A DNA stretch of 64,000 nucleotides from Phycomyces blakesleeanus NRRL 1555(-). Lineage: Eukaryota; Mucoromycota; Mucoromycetes; Mucorales; Phycomycetaceae. The position numbers were made by a program, and so were the translations under genes. Below the pieces are notes generated by a model. That model did no database searches. It worked only from the letters and a program-made list of their open reading frames with translations, and was not told the origin of the DNA. The first letter of the stretch is position 1. Each line of letters opens with the position of its first letter. The stretch spans positions 92,377 to 156,376 of the forward strand of contig NW_017265169.1 in the NCBI RefSeq assembly GCF_001638985.1. The letters are read 5' to 3'. Shown here piece after piece: positions 11,210 through 23,377 of the stretch.

Positions 11210-12600
11210 GATTAATAGATAATGTGTATATTTGTATGTGTGAGAGAGAATAATAATAATAATAATAATAAAAGATTTTTTACATATCATAATTTTTGTT
11301 TAGTTTTAGCCTCGATCACTTTAATAGAATTAAAAATAATTGGAAATTTTTGTACCTTTTTATTTATTTATTTTAACTTGAAAATCAAAATCAAAATCAA
11401 AATAAGAATGTCCCAAAACACACAAGAGATATAATCTATATTACAAGTACAATTACAATAGAGTGGAAAGATATATAGTGTAAACGTGGACATTCTTTTT
11501 TTATTTATTTATTTATATAATATATTGGCTGTCAAAAATATTATGGTTCAAATCCGCTTAAAAAATAATAATATTCTGTACAACCTTTTAATCAAATAGA
11601 TCTACTGTGGAAAATATAATCAAGTAGCCAAGTAGTCAAGAGAGAGAGAGAGAGAGAGAAGGGTAAACTAATTTTCATGAATCCAGATCAACCAACTATT
11701 TTCATTTTACAAGCAAAGAAACAAAAAAATAAAAAAAAATATAAAATAAAGAAACGATCGACGATTGAGAAGTTCAAAGTCCACAGCGTGAGAGAGTATA
11801 ATATATAAATAAATATTATACTTGTTCAATTGAGATTAAAGAATTATATTCTCTATACACTACACATTACAGATATAAAAGACTATCGACACATATAGTC
11901 AGCTTGGAAAGTGATCTGTACATTGATGTATCTGATAAGCTTAGGCTTTGGATTTGGATTTGGCTTGGGCTTATCATTATCAGTATCATTAGCATATCAC
12001 CCTTCATTCTTCTTCTTCTAAAGAATCTTATGAATTGACTTGTGTGACGGCCAAGACAATAAACCTGCTCTTCACTCTTTAACATTCTTATCATTGACAT
12101 ATGAGAAATAAACAACTTTATTGAATATAAAGATATGAAGGTAGAACGTATAAAAGAAAAAAGGTGCTCTTTACAGTCAATTTTATCAAACCAAAACAAT
12201 ATAAAACAGAATAAACTTGTTATTATTATTTTTTAAGAAATGAAAAAGGCTTTGATGACGGAGTTGTAAAAGACGCCCTGATCAAACATTCAGCCTGTGT
12301 TCTACAAGAAAAGTATGGCACATTCAATTCAATTCAATTCATTTGTATGTATGTATGCATGTGTGTGTGTGCGTGCGTGCGTGCGTGCGTGCGTGCGTGT
12401 GCGAATTCTGTTCATGGATATATATGTATATATGTATATATAAAATGTGGATAGATAAGAAGAAAATAAAAGAAAAATTAAAAAGGGGGAGTGAAAGTTA
12501 GAGCAAGAGTGAGGGGGAGTGGAAAATAATAATAAAAATAATAAAAGAAATAAGGAACTCTGCTTTCTTTTCTTTTCCTTTTCTTTTGGTTTGTTTTTGT
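10930..12600. other. AT-rich spacer with microsatellites
   Basis: Contains (TA)n near 11035 and 11180, (AAT)n near 11250, (GA)n near 11640 and (GCGT)n near 12370. The Tyr/Ile- and Ser/Phe-rich reading frames are translations of these repeats. No gene is supported. Confidence 0.6.
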
Positions 12601-12615
12601 TTTGGAGGGAGAGGA

Positions 12616-12999
12616 TCAGGGCCAAATATCCTTTTCTTTGTCTGTTAATTTAATCTCAACTACTCTTTCAATTTCTCTACAAACAGTATCACTGTTGGTT
12701 TCTGTCGAGTTTCTTCTGATTTCATCCGAGATGCGTTCTTCACGCTGCTGTCTCCCACGACTCTTGTGGCTCTCACAGCCAGCGTTGCGGCGATAGGCTC
12801 CGACAAAGAGCTCCTCATTCCACTCAAAGCCTTGATGGCGCGACATGACCACAATAGGGCAGGAACCAAACGAAGACGAGGCTATGTATGACCTTTCGCC
12901 AGGACTTGTGTCATAGATATGATATTCATAATCATCAGTGAGTGAATCAGGACGTTGACGGTGGGTAGATATTGGTGACCGAACAGACGTTTGTTCCAT
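12616..12999 (-). CDS. Conserved-looking small protein of unknown function
   Basis: Intronless ORF of 127 residues if started at MEQTSV (ATG 12997-12999). An in-frame ATG eight codons upstream (13021-13023) gives 135 aa. The second ATG is preferred because the longer start adds only MCCQLLSI. The N-terminal third is polar and acidic. The centre carries a compact hydrophobic/aromatic stretch, SCPIVVMSRHQGFEWNEELF (about residues 53-72). The C-terminal third is charged and likely helical (many Arg/Glu). Codon use and composition are unlike the low-complexity frames around it. The central motif looks like a conserved fungal domain, but I cannot name it. No signal peptide or membrane segment is seen. 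Confidence 0.6.
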   Translation of the reverse strand: MEQTSVRSPISTHRQRPDSLTDDYEYHIYDTSPGERSYIASSSFGSCPIVVMSRHQGFEWNEELFVGAYRRNAGCESHKSRGRQQREERISDEIRRNSTETNSDTVCREIERVVEIKLTDKEKDIWP

Positions 13000-13956
13000 A
13001 ATTGACAATAATTGGCAGCACAATAATTATTGGTATTTTCTCTGCTTGCTTTTACTTTACTTTTAATAATATGTATGTATAAAAAATATATCTATATATC
13101 TATATATGTAAATATATAGGTATCTATGTATGTATGTATGTATGTATGTATGTATGTATTTGCGTGTGTGAGAAAATAAAATAAAATGTAAAGAGCAAAG
13201 AATAGAAAATGATAGAAAAAGAAGAAACGCTTTTTTCTTCTATACTCAAACTCTTGTAAACTGAAATAAAACTAATCTGCCTTCAATTGCGTGCGTGGGC
13301 AAAATCTAAAAAAAAAAAAATACACTATACACTATACACTATTCAATTTGTGGAGCATATGATGTCACTCTGGGCATAGTATATGCAATGTAATTGGTAT
13401 AATATTATTTATGCATTATTATTAGTATTAATATTTTTTTTGTTTATAGGGTTAGTATTAATATTATTATTTTTACTGCGTCTTTTTTGTGTGAGTGTGT
13501 ATTAAATTTAATGTCAAAATTAAATAAAGTTTCCATTTGAAGCTAGTTGCCGGACACTATCAATGTCCGATCCGCACATACCCACAACCCCACACTACAC
13601 CTTGCCTCACCATACCATACCATATCATACCATATTGCACTGCACTGCACTGCACTACACTGTACTGTACTGTACTGCACCAACAAGCTTTGTCTAGCAA
13701 GAAATAAAATAATATATATAGCAGTTTAACAAAGTAAATTTGATTCGAGATATCCAAACAACATCAATAACAAAAAAAAAAGGGCTTAAAATGCATACTA
13801 CAGAAATTGTGCTCATCATCTTAGCTAAATCAAACATGTCAATATTATTACTTTTATTGTATAACTAAATAAATATATAAATAGATAAGCACAAACACAA
13901 GCACAGGCAGAAAATAACAATAATATGAATCATGTAACAGAAATACAAAACCGTGC

Positions 13957-14045
13957 GTGACTGTCCCAATTCCCCGGACTCGAAGCTGGAGCAGCGGCTG
14001 TTAAACTACCGACCGCCTCTGCACTGCCGAGAGCTCCTCCTCTTT
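13957..14045. other. GC-rich island upstream of RPS5
   Basis: About 90 bp of markedly GC-rich sequence in a region that is otherwise mostly A/T, ending ~550 bp before the RPS5 start. On the minus strand it contains GCTTCGAGTCC (about 13977-13987), one mismatch from a Pol III B-box, but the flanks do not form a T-stem. All frames are short. It could be a regulatory patch, a decayed RNA gene or a terminal exon; none can be proven. Confidence 0.4.
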
Positions 14046-14596
14046 TTCACTAGGTAATGAATGAATGGATGGATTAGAGAGCAATATGGCAAATAAGAAG
14101 AAGAAGAAGATGATGTGGAAGAGGATGGGTATATAGATGGATGTATGAAAGCGACAAATGATCCTGATTACTAACAAATAATTTTTATTATTATAATTAC
14201 TATTATTTTATATTTAATTTGATTTGATCTTACTATATTATATAAATATAAATATATATTTATATTTATATTTATATTAATACATACATGCATATTTGGA
14301 TCAAATTTTACTATCAAAAAATATGCATACACACACTGCACTATACACGTACACGAACACGCATATACAATATACTACGCACTACACCTAACACATCCTA
14401 CCACATCACACCACACCACATCACACTTATACTCCACGCATACATCATACGCATACGACATACGCATAAATATATATATATATATAAAACTGTACTCCAT
14501 ACGACGACGATTTTAAACATATATTTGATATTTGATATTACTGTCTTTCTTTTTTTTTTTTAAAAAAAAAAAACTTGGTACCATCAAAACAGCATC

Positions 14597-15556
14597 ATGG
14601 CTTCATTGAGTGTGCCCGCTAACATTCTTGCCTCTTCCGACGGCTCCCCCAAGCTTTTCAACAAGTGGTCTTACGAGGAGATTGAAGTCAAGGATATCTC
14701 CCTCCAGGACTACATCTCCGTTCGCCAGCATGTTTACCTGCCTCACACTGCTGGTCGTTTCGCTGCCAAGCGTTTCCGTAAGGCCCAGGTAAAGAAAAGA
14801 GAAAATTATATTGGATTTGATCGGAATGGAATAGAGTAGAATAGAGCAGAAAATAAGATGACAGAAAACACTACCAAAAAAAAATAAAAAACAAAAAAAA
14901 CAAAAAAAAATGTATATACATCTCTTCTTCTTTAATTTTTAATATTTATTTACAAAATAATAATAATACATGTGTGTGGATATTTATGTGTATAATATAT
15001 TAAATACTTGCTGTTCTTGCTATTGTTTTCGTGTGTTATATACATAATTTCTTTATCTAGTGCCCTATCGTCGAACGTTTGACCAACTCGCTCATGATGC
15101 ACGGTCGCAACAACGGTAAGAAGTTGTTGGCTGCCCGCATTGTTCAGCACGCTTTCGAGATCGTCCACTTGTTGACCGACCAGAACCCCATCCAGATCCT
15201 TGTTGATGCCATCATCAACACCGGTCCCCGCGAAGACTCCACTCGCATTGGTTCCCAGGGTACTGTCCGTCGTCAGGCCGTCGATGTCTCTCCCCTCCGT
15301 CGTGTCAACCAGTCGATCTCCTTGTTGACCACTGGTACCCGTGAGGCTGCCTTCCGTAACGTCAAGACCATTGCCGAATGTCTTGCTGATGAGTTGATCA
15401 ACGCCGCCAAGGGTTCTTCCAACTCCTATGCCATCAAGAAGAAGGATGAGCTTGAGCGTGTTGCCAAGTGTAAGTTTGCACATAATAGTGATAGAAAAAG
15501 AGAGAATGAGTTTATTTTCTTTAATACTAATTTTATTTTTCTTAGCCAACCGATAA
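14597..15556 (+). CDS. RPS5: 40S ribosomal protein S5 (uS7)
   Basis: Component of the small ribosomal subunit head, where uS7 contacts the 3' domain of 18S rRNA near the E site. Three exons (14597-14788, 15061-15469, 15546-15556) join in frame to 203 residues, essentially the length of animal RPS5 (204). Recognisable blocks include the N-terminal [83 protein letters not shown], and the end [14 protein letters not shown]. Introns use GT-AG, and the third exon is only 11 nt (encoding the last residues SNR plus stop). Codons are strongly C/T-ending, typical of highly expressed genes. The ATG context AGCATCATGG is good. The minus-strand ORF that overlaps exon 2 is a shadow. Confidence 0.97.
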
Positions 15557-15902
15557 ATTTATATATTTCTTGGAGTATTTATTTATCGATTTTTTCTATG
15601 TATCTTCTTTTTTTCTTTTACCTTAAAAATCCAATTTACATATTAAAAATTACATTTATATACATAATCTGTACAATATACAATGCGTTTGTTTGTCATG
15701 GCTATGTAGATATGTTATGGAGAAAAAGAGAGTGGATGAGAGTAAAAGGATGGCAGGATCAAGTGTTAATAGTGTAATGTTAAAGGTTTATGCAAAACAT
15801 CTGGCAAGCTAGCGAGACAGAAAAGGTACATATGGCTGGAATATGTAATTGGTATTGTTATTGTTATTTAAAGGTAACATTTTAAAGATGTTTGATGTAT
15901 CC

Positions 15903-16110
15903 ATCAAAATTTTCTGAATGGGTTGGTACTTGACGGTCTTGAGGCTGTGTTTATATGAGGAATTGAAGCTCTACGGAGAACAAGGGTCTTCTTGACGTGC
16001 AGATCGATGGGGATTAACTTTCTTATGGTTGATGATAATCTAGGTACGGGCAGCGTTCCTCTCTCTCTTTCCCTTTTCGTTTTCGCTATACTGTCCTTTT
16101 TGTGACTCAT
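15903..16110 (-). pseudogene. Decayed fragment of 60S ribosomal protein L35 (uL29)
   Basis: On the minus strand, nucleotides around 15945-16015 encode PIDLHVKKT...LRR. They then shift frame to HSLKTVK, matching the uL29 C-terminal half (PLDLRxKKTRAxRRxLT..E.SLKT). Just before it, after an in-frame stop, the frame reads ART-stop-IIINHKK, which resembles the family's ARVLTVIN(Q) block. At DNA level the run AATCCCCATCGATCTGCACG / TCAAGAAGACCC looks like RPL35 coding sequence with good codon bias. There are at least one stop and one frameshift, and neither the N-terminal half nor the Arg/Lys-rich C-terminus is present. I infer a broken copy rather than the working gene. It lies ~350 bp downstream of RPS5. 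Confidence 0.65.
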
Positions 16111-16911
16111 TCTTTGGTAAAAAAAAAATCATGTCTTTAGAAAGCACTTGAAAACACGGCACGGATAGAAAAAGATAGAGCAACGTCAGCCTTTATTAAA
16201 CTCAAATAAAATAAAGAAAAAAGAATTGCTTGCCTCTTGACACTAACATCTAATTTTTATTTTATTCTACTTATACTCATTGACTCTAAATTAACATGAT
16301 CTCCTATCTATCAAAATGACAAACCAGAATACGATGATAAACCAGATCTTCTGACAAACCCAAGTAAACGAGATTATTCACTAGCCTATTTTATATATAT
16401 ATATATATTTATTTATCTACATGCGTGTCAAGAAAGTCTTTCTATTCCTAATCCCAAAAAAATAAAAATAAGTTTCGTTAGGATTCCGGGTTCTTTATAA
16501 TTTTGTGTCAATGTTATTGATTAACATTGACACTTTTATTCTGTCTATGCCATCAGAACGTGTTTGCTTAGCCATTCATAACTATCAACAGTCTGGATAT
16601 TTGATTTGAGATATGCTGAGTGAGAGTGAGAGAGAGAGGCAAAAACGAATAGGCACAAAACTGATGATTAGGAACATGGAGATTGCACTAATAAGCAGTT
16701 TGGGCATTGCCCTGAATAATGGAGCCAACACCCTAATTTTTATATAACTTGGATCTGTAGTTGATATATACCACAATTGAGTGAAATACAGAAACTCTAC
16801 TACCAAACCGTCTTGTTTTTTTTCTTGTCAATAAACTTGGTAATAAAAAAAAAAGGAAGATTTAATTGGTTAAAGTAAACAGAACAATCTAGAATTGCTT
16901 GAATTCTATTT

Positions 16912-17000
16912 GCTGAAAAATAATAGTAATAGATTAAAATATGCGATTCTATTGGCTAAATAAACATATAAATCCTACCATTTCTTACAGATCCCTCCCT
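16912..17000 (+). repeat. Dispersed repeat, copy A
   Basis: Contains, in order, ATTTGCTGAAAAATAA, GATTCTATTGGCTAAAT, and TATAAATCCTACCATTTCTT followed by ACAG. The same three blocks in the same order occur at 29368-29490, and in looser form at 18530-18675. It is probably part of a short non-autonomous element; its ends were not defined. Confidence 0.6.
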
Positions 17001-18487
17001 TTCTTCTCTAAAATTGGTTAGTGCGACGTTGAGATGGATAGATAGATTTTCTACCTTTTTATTAAGAGAGAAAAAGAGGTACATAGTTTTACTGCTATAG
17101 TCTTATATGTATGTATGCATGTTGATATACTTTAATACATATTTAGTGAATATTTTGCATTTACTGTTGAACCCGAGGTTAAAAGGAAGAGTACACATGG
17201 CAATATTTCTTTATTCTATTATTCAAAGACCATCCATACATACATACATACATACATACAAAAATTGGAATTCATTTTTCACTATTTTAGTATAATTATT
17301 AATAATTAAAACTGTCTATTTTATGTTCACCTGCCACCTGGCCACTGACAATTGCCACTATATACTGTAGAAAAAAATCTGCAAGTACTTGCAAAAAAAA
17401 TTGCACATTTGCAAAAATTGTGTAACTTTGTAAAAATTATATTGACTATATCTAATTTAGGACTTGCTAAACCTATTTAGACACATTGAGACGGATGTTA
17501 AAATGAAAGCTTGATCACAGAATATTCAAGATAATATATTAGAAAATGAAAAACGTATAAGTTATATTATTGGCTCGCTAAAACCATTGAGCGCGGAATA
17601 TCATCTCTGTCCTTTTTTCAAAAATAAAATATCTTTATAAGGCACACTCTGAGGTACAAGCACCCCTAAACCAAATCACAGCGGGATTCTCAAAGGTGAA
17701 AAATGACTTGGCAAAAATTCATGATTACAATCGCAAAATTCAACTATTGTATTGGGGCTTAGATTTTTTTACAAAAATAAACATTGTGCTTTTTAACTCT
17801 ACACTAACTTTTTGTTTATTTTTTTTAATCATCATAAAAGTAATGATACTTTCTGACTTTGCTGCATACTAAATACCATTGTTACAGGCCAGTACTGCTA
17901 CATAGATGTAAACATCAGTGAAAAGGTATTATTAATGTTAAAAGATTTTAATTACTAATTACTAATGAAACTTCATTTCGATTATAAGTAGGCTCGCATC
18001 ATCTAGACTATCAAAGGTATGCATACTCAAAATAAAAGAATTATTAGTATAAAAAACATAAAATACAAGGCTTTGCATTTCTTCATGTTTATTCAATATC
18101 AAAGGTATGTCATTTAAAGTAAATTAAATTAAATCACAAATACTAAAGTTCTTTTTTCTCTTTTCTTTTTTCTTTCTTCTTTTTCTTTATGTATAGATTA
18201 AAAGTGTATCAGTTACTGCTACCGTTTCTCTGCCTATTCTATATAGTGCCTTTCAATTAGCTAGCAATGTTTCTATAAGTCATTTAAGTACTTAGACGCG
18301 TATTAGGCTCTTTATTCCCAATATTTTCAACTTGGAAAAATAAAAATAAATAAAAATTTTCAACTATAATTTCAGCAGAATTCTATTTTTTAATTGTTTT
18401 TTTTATGAATTTGAGTATCTGTAACTTCCTAATAAGGGCATTGATCCCCAAAAGTATAAAAAACCATTGTAATACAAAAAGGATATT

Positions 18488-18680
18488 CTCTAAAGCTATT
18501 GGTTAAAATAGGGTTTAAATCATAAGAATATACGCTTCTTATTTGCTGAGATAGGTAACACTATTAGCTAAATACTAAATTCCTATTGGTTTAGAGCAAA
18601 TCTGCAAGTATGCATTTTTTACATAGTAATTTGCATTGGCGGAATTACAAATGCTGCCATTTCCTACAGTGCTATATTAT
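18488..18680 (+). repeat. Dispersed repeat, copy B (diverged)
   Basis: Shows TTATTTGCTGAGATAG, ATTCCTATTGGTTTAGA and GCCATTTCCTACAGTG in the same order as copies A and C, plus an extra CTATTGGTTAAAAT block at its left. The spacing is longer than in copy A. No coding sequence is supported. Confidence 0.5.
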
Positions 18681-19141
18681 ATTTATAAATTACTTCTCCT
18701 TTTATCTATGTTTATTTACCTTAAAATATAAAGATATTAACTTGAGTGTTTACTATTTCTCTCTTTCTCCTTATACTCGTAAAATAATATACAATTACAT
18801 ATATTTTGTGAGTTTACAAGATAAATATTATGTAGATTTGCTATCAATCCTGTCCTACTGTAGATACTTATTATAAAATATATACACACACACATTATAT
18901 ATATATGTATCTTTGAATATCTTATAATACAGAATATAAATTAAATATTTATATCTATATATTTTTACATTTAAAATGTATATATAAAACATATAAAGTA
19001 TATTTTGCACCCTTTGTTAAAGAAAGAAAGAAGGAAGGAAGAGGAGTTGACAAAAGAGAGTTCTTTATTTTTTTGTAGGATTCTGATAGGTTAGTTTTGA
19101 ATCGTAAGGTAGTTGGTTAGGTGTGACAGTTTAACAAATAA

Positions 19142-19145
<4 letters not shown>

Positions 19146-19178
<33 letters not shown>
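19146..19178. repeat. Poly(T) run of 33
   Basis: Uninterrupted homopolymer of 33 T, followed 33 bp later by an (AAAT)n tract. It may be the reverse-strand tail of an old retroposed sequence, but no body was recognised. Confidence 0.9.
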
Positions 19179-19213
19179 CCTTTACATGAGGTCCAGTATG
19201 GTAAGTACCCAAA

Positions 19214-19248
<35 letters not shown>

Positions 19249-19997
19249 AAATAAAATAAAATTATGTATACCATCTTTAGTTTGGGTATCAAATTATAAA
19301 GAGAACAAGAAACATATAAAAACAACGGCAGAAGCATATATTGTATATTGTATATTGTATATACATAAAAAGAGAGAGAGAGAGAGAATTGATATTGAGT
19401 AATTAATCCAAATATACCTCAGTTACTCATTTGATTAATCTTTCATATCTATCAATTCCATTATATACTACTTTACACTACATTCTATAGCTATAATGTT
19501 GTCTTTTACTATTACTAGTACACATTATACATTACCATACTCACACTACTTAAATATAGTCAACCAATAGATCCTGCAAAATTTTGGCTATGGGTAAGCG
19601 ATTGTGTGACATGAGTTTTTTTTTTTCTTTCTTTAAATAAATAAATAAATAATAATAATATTTAGTCAAACAGGAGCCCTACTCTACAAAAAAAAAACTC
19701 AAAAAAAAAAAAGAAAAAGAAAACAAAAAATATTATCCTTTCTTCCCCTCTTTCTCTCTTTCCTTCTTGTTCTTCTTCTCTCTTCTTTTATTTATTTATT
19801 TATTTATTTTATATACATATAAAATATATATAAAATATATTTAAATATATAAATGTATATGTAATTGTATATAGAAATATATATATATTTATATTTATAT
19901 TTATATTTATGAGTGTGTGTATATTATTATTTGATTTTATTTGATTTTATTTAATTTTATTTTATTTTATTTTATTTTATTTTATTTTATTTTGTAA

Positions 19998-20285
19998 ATG
20001 GAGGCGCCGCTATTTATTAGAACATCAGAACCAGATCGATATGAAATTGCTGCTCAATCAATAGTCTTGGTCGCTATTTCCATCATTTCATGTCTTTTTG
20101 GTGTCAAGATTTTCAACATCAAATTTAAATACCTTACCCTGTCCAGATGGCTTGTCCTAATTCTGTACATATTTTCATGGGCATTCACAGTCTCGACAAC
20201 CTTTTTGATCACAACAAATAACGGTAAGCAATGATATATTATCATTATTATCGATTTATTTGATTGAATCAATTAATTAATGATA

Positions 20286-20320
<35 letters not shown>

Positions 20321-21574
20321 GCGTATAAAGGAAATTACATTTCCTGCCTTTTATCTATCTTGGCCTGCGATGTATTTTATTCAGGAACCAAAGTAATTAT
20401 CTATGCCTGGTAAGAAGAATAAAAAAGTAATTCTCAAATTTTTCTGTTTTCATCTTGTTCATTAATCACTTTATTTATTTATATATAAAAAGGCTTATTG
20501 AGAAAGTCTGGGTAGTCTCGGCTACTAAATCAACTCGAATGGAGTCATGGATGTACAAATTACATTTATTCTTCCTCACTCCTTATATTGCTATTTTTGT
20601 TTTGATGGTAAACTATAGAATAAAGGGAAAAAAGAAAGTCAAGAGACAATTATTGATATAAACTTTTTTTGATTTATAGTTGAAATTTCACACTTCTGAA
20701 TTAGAAGAAGATGGCACCTGTATCATCGGTCTTCAGTTGATTGCAACTGCTCCTCTGATGGTAAGACATCAAATCCCTGTCTATTTCTATCATTTGTTTG
20801 TATATTAATTATTATTATTATTATCTTATCTAAATTTGTAGGTCTACGATGTCGTAAGTGTACAAAAAAAATATATATATAAAAAGTTAATTATCGCAAC
20901 TACCTAAAACTATATTTGAATGATCGATATAACCAAAATTCTCATAACAATATTTTTTTTTGTATATATTTATAATAATTTGTATTTGTCTTTGCAGTTA
21001 TTCAATTTTTACATGACCTTTTTGTTCTTGAGGCCGCTATTCACAGCAGGAAAGCGCAGTGCTCCAGATTGGAAATCATCTCGTCTACATTCAGTTGCCA
21101 AACGCACCCTTGTTGCTTCGATTATCTGTCTCATCGTTTCTTTTGCAAACATTCTTGGACTCACATTAAGCAACGGAAGACAACGCGGACTGCTGTGCCT
21201 GGGATGCTGTGCATTAGATGTTACCATTAGTTTGGTCACCATTCACTGGGTAAGTCATAAGGTCTACTCATATCATATCATATTTGTTATTTATCTATTG
21301 ACTCCCACCGATATTAATCCCATAAAATTTTAGGTTACTACTAGCCCTCGCCGAAAAAAAAGTCGAGAAACAATGACCAACATGACATATCCGGATACTG
21401 GAATGTCTCTGTCGGACACAGCAGTTGAATCAGATGGCGCACATACTACTAGAGTTGAGGAAGTGTCGTTCCCAGATAACAAATTTTCGAGTGCAAATAA
21501 CAAACAGCTGGAGACATTGAAACATGGTGAATATGTGGACATGGATATCATTAATCATCATAACCATTACGATC

Positions 21575-21612
<38 letters not shown>

Positions 21613-21771
21613 CTTGGATACGATAATCGACTCAGTCAATCGAATCGATTTAGTTTTTCATTTGGTAAACAACCCTATGATACCAAACCAGAAGAGAGTG
21701 TGTGCTCATTTCAAGAATACAACAACAGTAGGAAATCACTGACAAAGGTCTCCTCTGAATTTTCAATATAA
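19998..21771 (+). CDS. Orphan seven-transmembrane receptor-like protein
   Basis: Seven exons (19998-20223, 20331-20409, 20493-20607, 20680-20760, 20842-20853, 20998-21249, 21334-21771) join in frame to 400 residues. Exon 5 is only 12 nt (codes VYDV), with consensus splice sites on both sides. Hydrophobic segments fit seven membrane passes: two in exon 1, one in exon 2, one in exon 3, one across exons 4-6, and two in exon 6. The cytoplasmic-type tail of ~150 residues starts with a basic patch (SPRRKKSR) and is Ser/Thr-rich. It carries 13 consecutive Gln encoded by CAA (21574-21612). The topology and long phosphorylatable tail resemble a GPCR, but I see no signature of a named class (no Ste2/Ste3, Git3 or PQ-loop motif). 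The ligand is unknown. A receptor role is inference; a transporter-like membrane protein is the alternative. Confidence 0.8.
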
Positions 21772-22739
21772 AATATTTCCTCCCAAAAAAAAATTGAACC
21801 AAAACACACATTACACACATCCAAAAAGAAAGGTGGAAATCTTTATTTTGCTTTAGAAAAAATATTACCACACCTTCTTCTATACACACTTTTTTATACA
21901 CTATAAAGAACCAGCATATAGATATGTAGTAACAAAGACTAGATTGATAAATTATATATCTATAACATACAACTATATATAAAAAAAAACAAAAATCAAA
22001 CCAAAGCAGAGAACAAATATTCTATTTCAAATTTCAAATATACATACATGTATCACTTCTCCTTCTGCTTCTTCTTTTAGTTGCTTTGTTTAATTTGATC
22101 TAGTTACTGACACGATTGGATCTTTTGGTTACACTTAAAAAGCTTAGTAAATTTATTTATAGACATATAGCTTCATATTTTATTTATGTATAAATTCAAT
22201 TTTTGGTACTTCTTTTTTTTTTTTTTTAAGCTTAATGACAAATGAATATTTTGGTCAAATGAAAATAAAAAAATGTAGATCTTGATATAAAAGATATATA
22301 TATAATTATTTAAAGAGAGAAGAAAAAAGAAATGGGATAATAATTGACAGATAATTTTTGGGTTTTTATCCTGTACACAAGAAAGAGACTTGTAATACCA
22401 TATATATATATATATCAGCAGCCACAAGCTGCGCAGCTTTCTTAATGTGTTTAAAGAAAATATAGCCTAAATATCTACTTCTTTGTTTAATCATCATAAT
22501 ACTAATCATAATAAATGAAAGATATAAGATATTTGAAATATACTTTTTCTATATAAACCCAAAACAAAACAAAACAAAACAAAACAAAACAAAAAAAAAG
22601 ATATATACTAATTCAGAATTACGTATAGTTAGTCACAAATCCTCCAAGAATATTATTATAATAATAAAGGTGCTCAGCTACACAAGGAAGCCACTTTGCC
22701 TTGTCCGTTTATACAAAAAAGGGAACATGACAAAATAAG

Positions 22740-22772
<33 letters not shown>

Positions 22773-23190
22773 AAAAGGGCTGCGCATTTAATTAAAGGTG
22801 ATCAGGAAGAGTAAGAGAAATGGTAAGATGTACAATTCAAAGGGTTACAATGTAAAGTAGAACAAGCTACAAAGCCATCTTTACTTTCATAATTTTTTTT
22901 TTATTAAACTCTTATAAATACTAGTCCCATTGCTTGTTGCTCATCTTTTTCTTGTTTTTTCTTTTCCTCTTCTTTTGCTTTCATTTTAGATACTAATTAT
23001 GATTATCTATACAAGAATATCATAATTTTTATAGAGAAAATAAAATAAAATAAAAAGATATTATTTATATATAAAGAACAAACATAAATCTCCTTCATCC
23101 TTTTTTTTTGCACGGACATACGAACGCAAAAAAGAAAATAAAAAAGAAAAAAAAGCTCATCCTTAAACCCGCGCAAGAGCCGCAGTCAAG
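21772..23190. other. Spacer between the 7TM gene and the first WWE-like gene
   Basis: AT-rich, with (AAAAC)n near 22563, (TA)n near 22395 and 22745, and (AAT)n near 22760. No gene is seen. The first part probably holds the 3' UTR of the 7TM gene. Confidence 0.5.
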
Positions 23191-23192
23191 AG

Positions 23193-23201
23193 TATAAAAA
23201 G
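23193..23201 (+). promoter_or_regulatory. TATA box of the first WWE-like gene
   Basis: TATAAAAAG lies in a locally GC-richer stretch, 177 bp before the ATG at 23378. It is a good match to the core TATA consensus. Function is inferred from position. Confidence 0.45.
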
Positions 23202-23377
23202 AAAGCCCAAACGGATTTAAAATTTATTTATTTTATTTTATTTTTTTTTAAAAAAAAACAAGAGGTAATTAGATAAGAATTGAATTTTGAATTTTGAATT
23301 TGAACACTTTTTTTTTTAAAGCTTATATTTATAACCAAAAGAAGAAGCAATAACAAAAGAAAGGATTTGTACGTGAA

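Larger units (their letters stand above)
16130..19990. other. AT-rich spacer with dispersed repeats
   Basis: No gene is supported. The stretch holds two copies of a short dispersed repeat (listed separately), a 33-T run, (AATA)n near 19210 and (TTTTA)n just before the 7TM gene. ORFs in this stretch are short and lack coding bias. Confidence 0.6.

Noticed and set aside
14950..15549. 199-aa minus-strand ORF
   Set aside because: Exactly antisense to RPS5 exon 2, a mirror of its strong codon bias.
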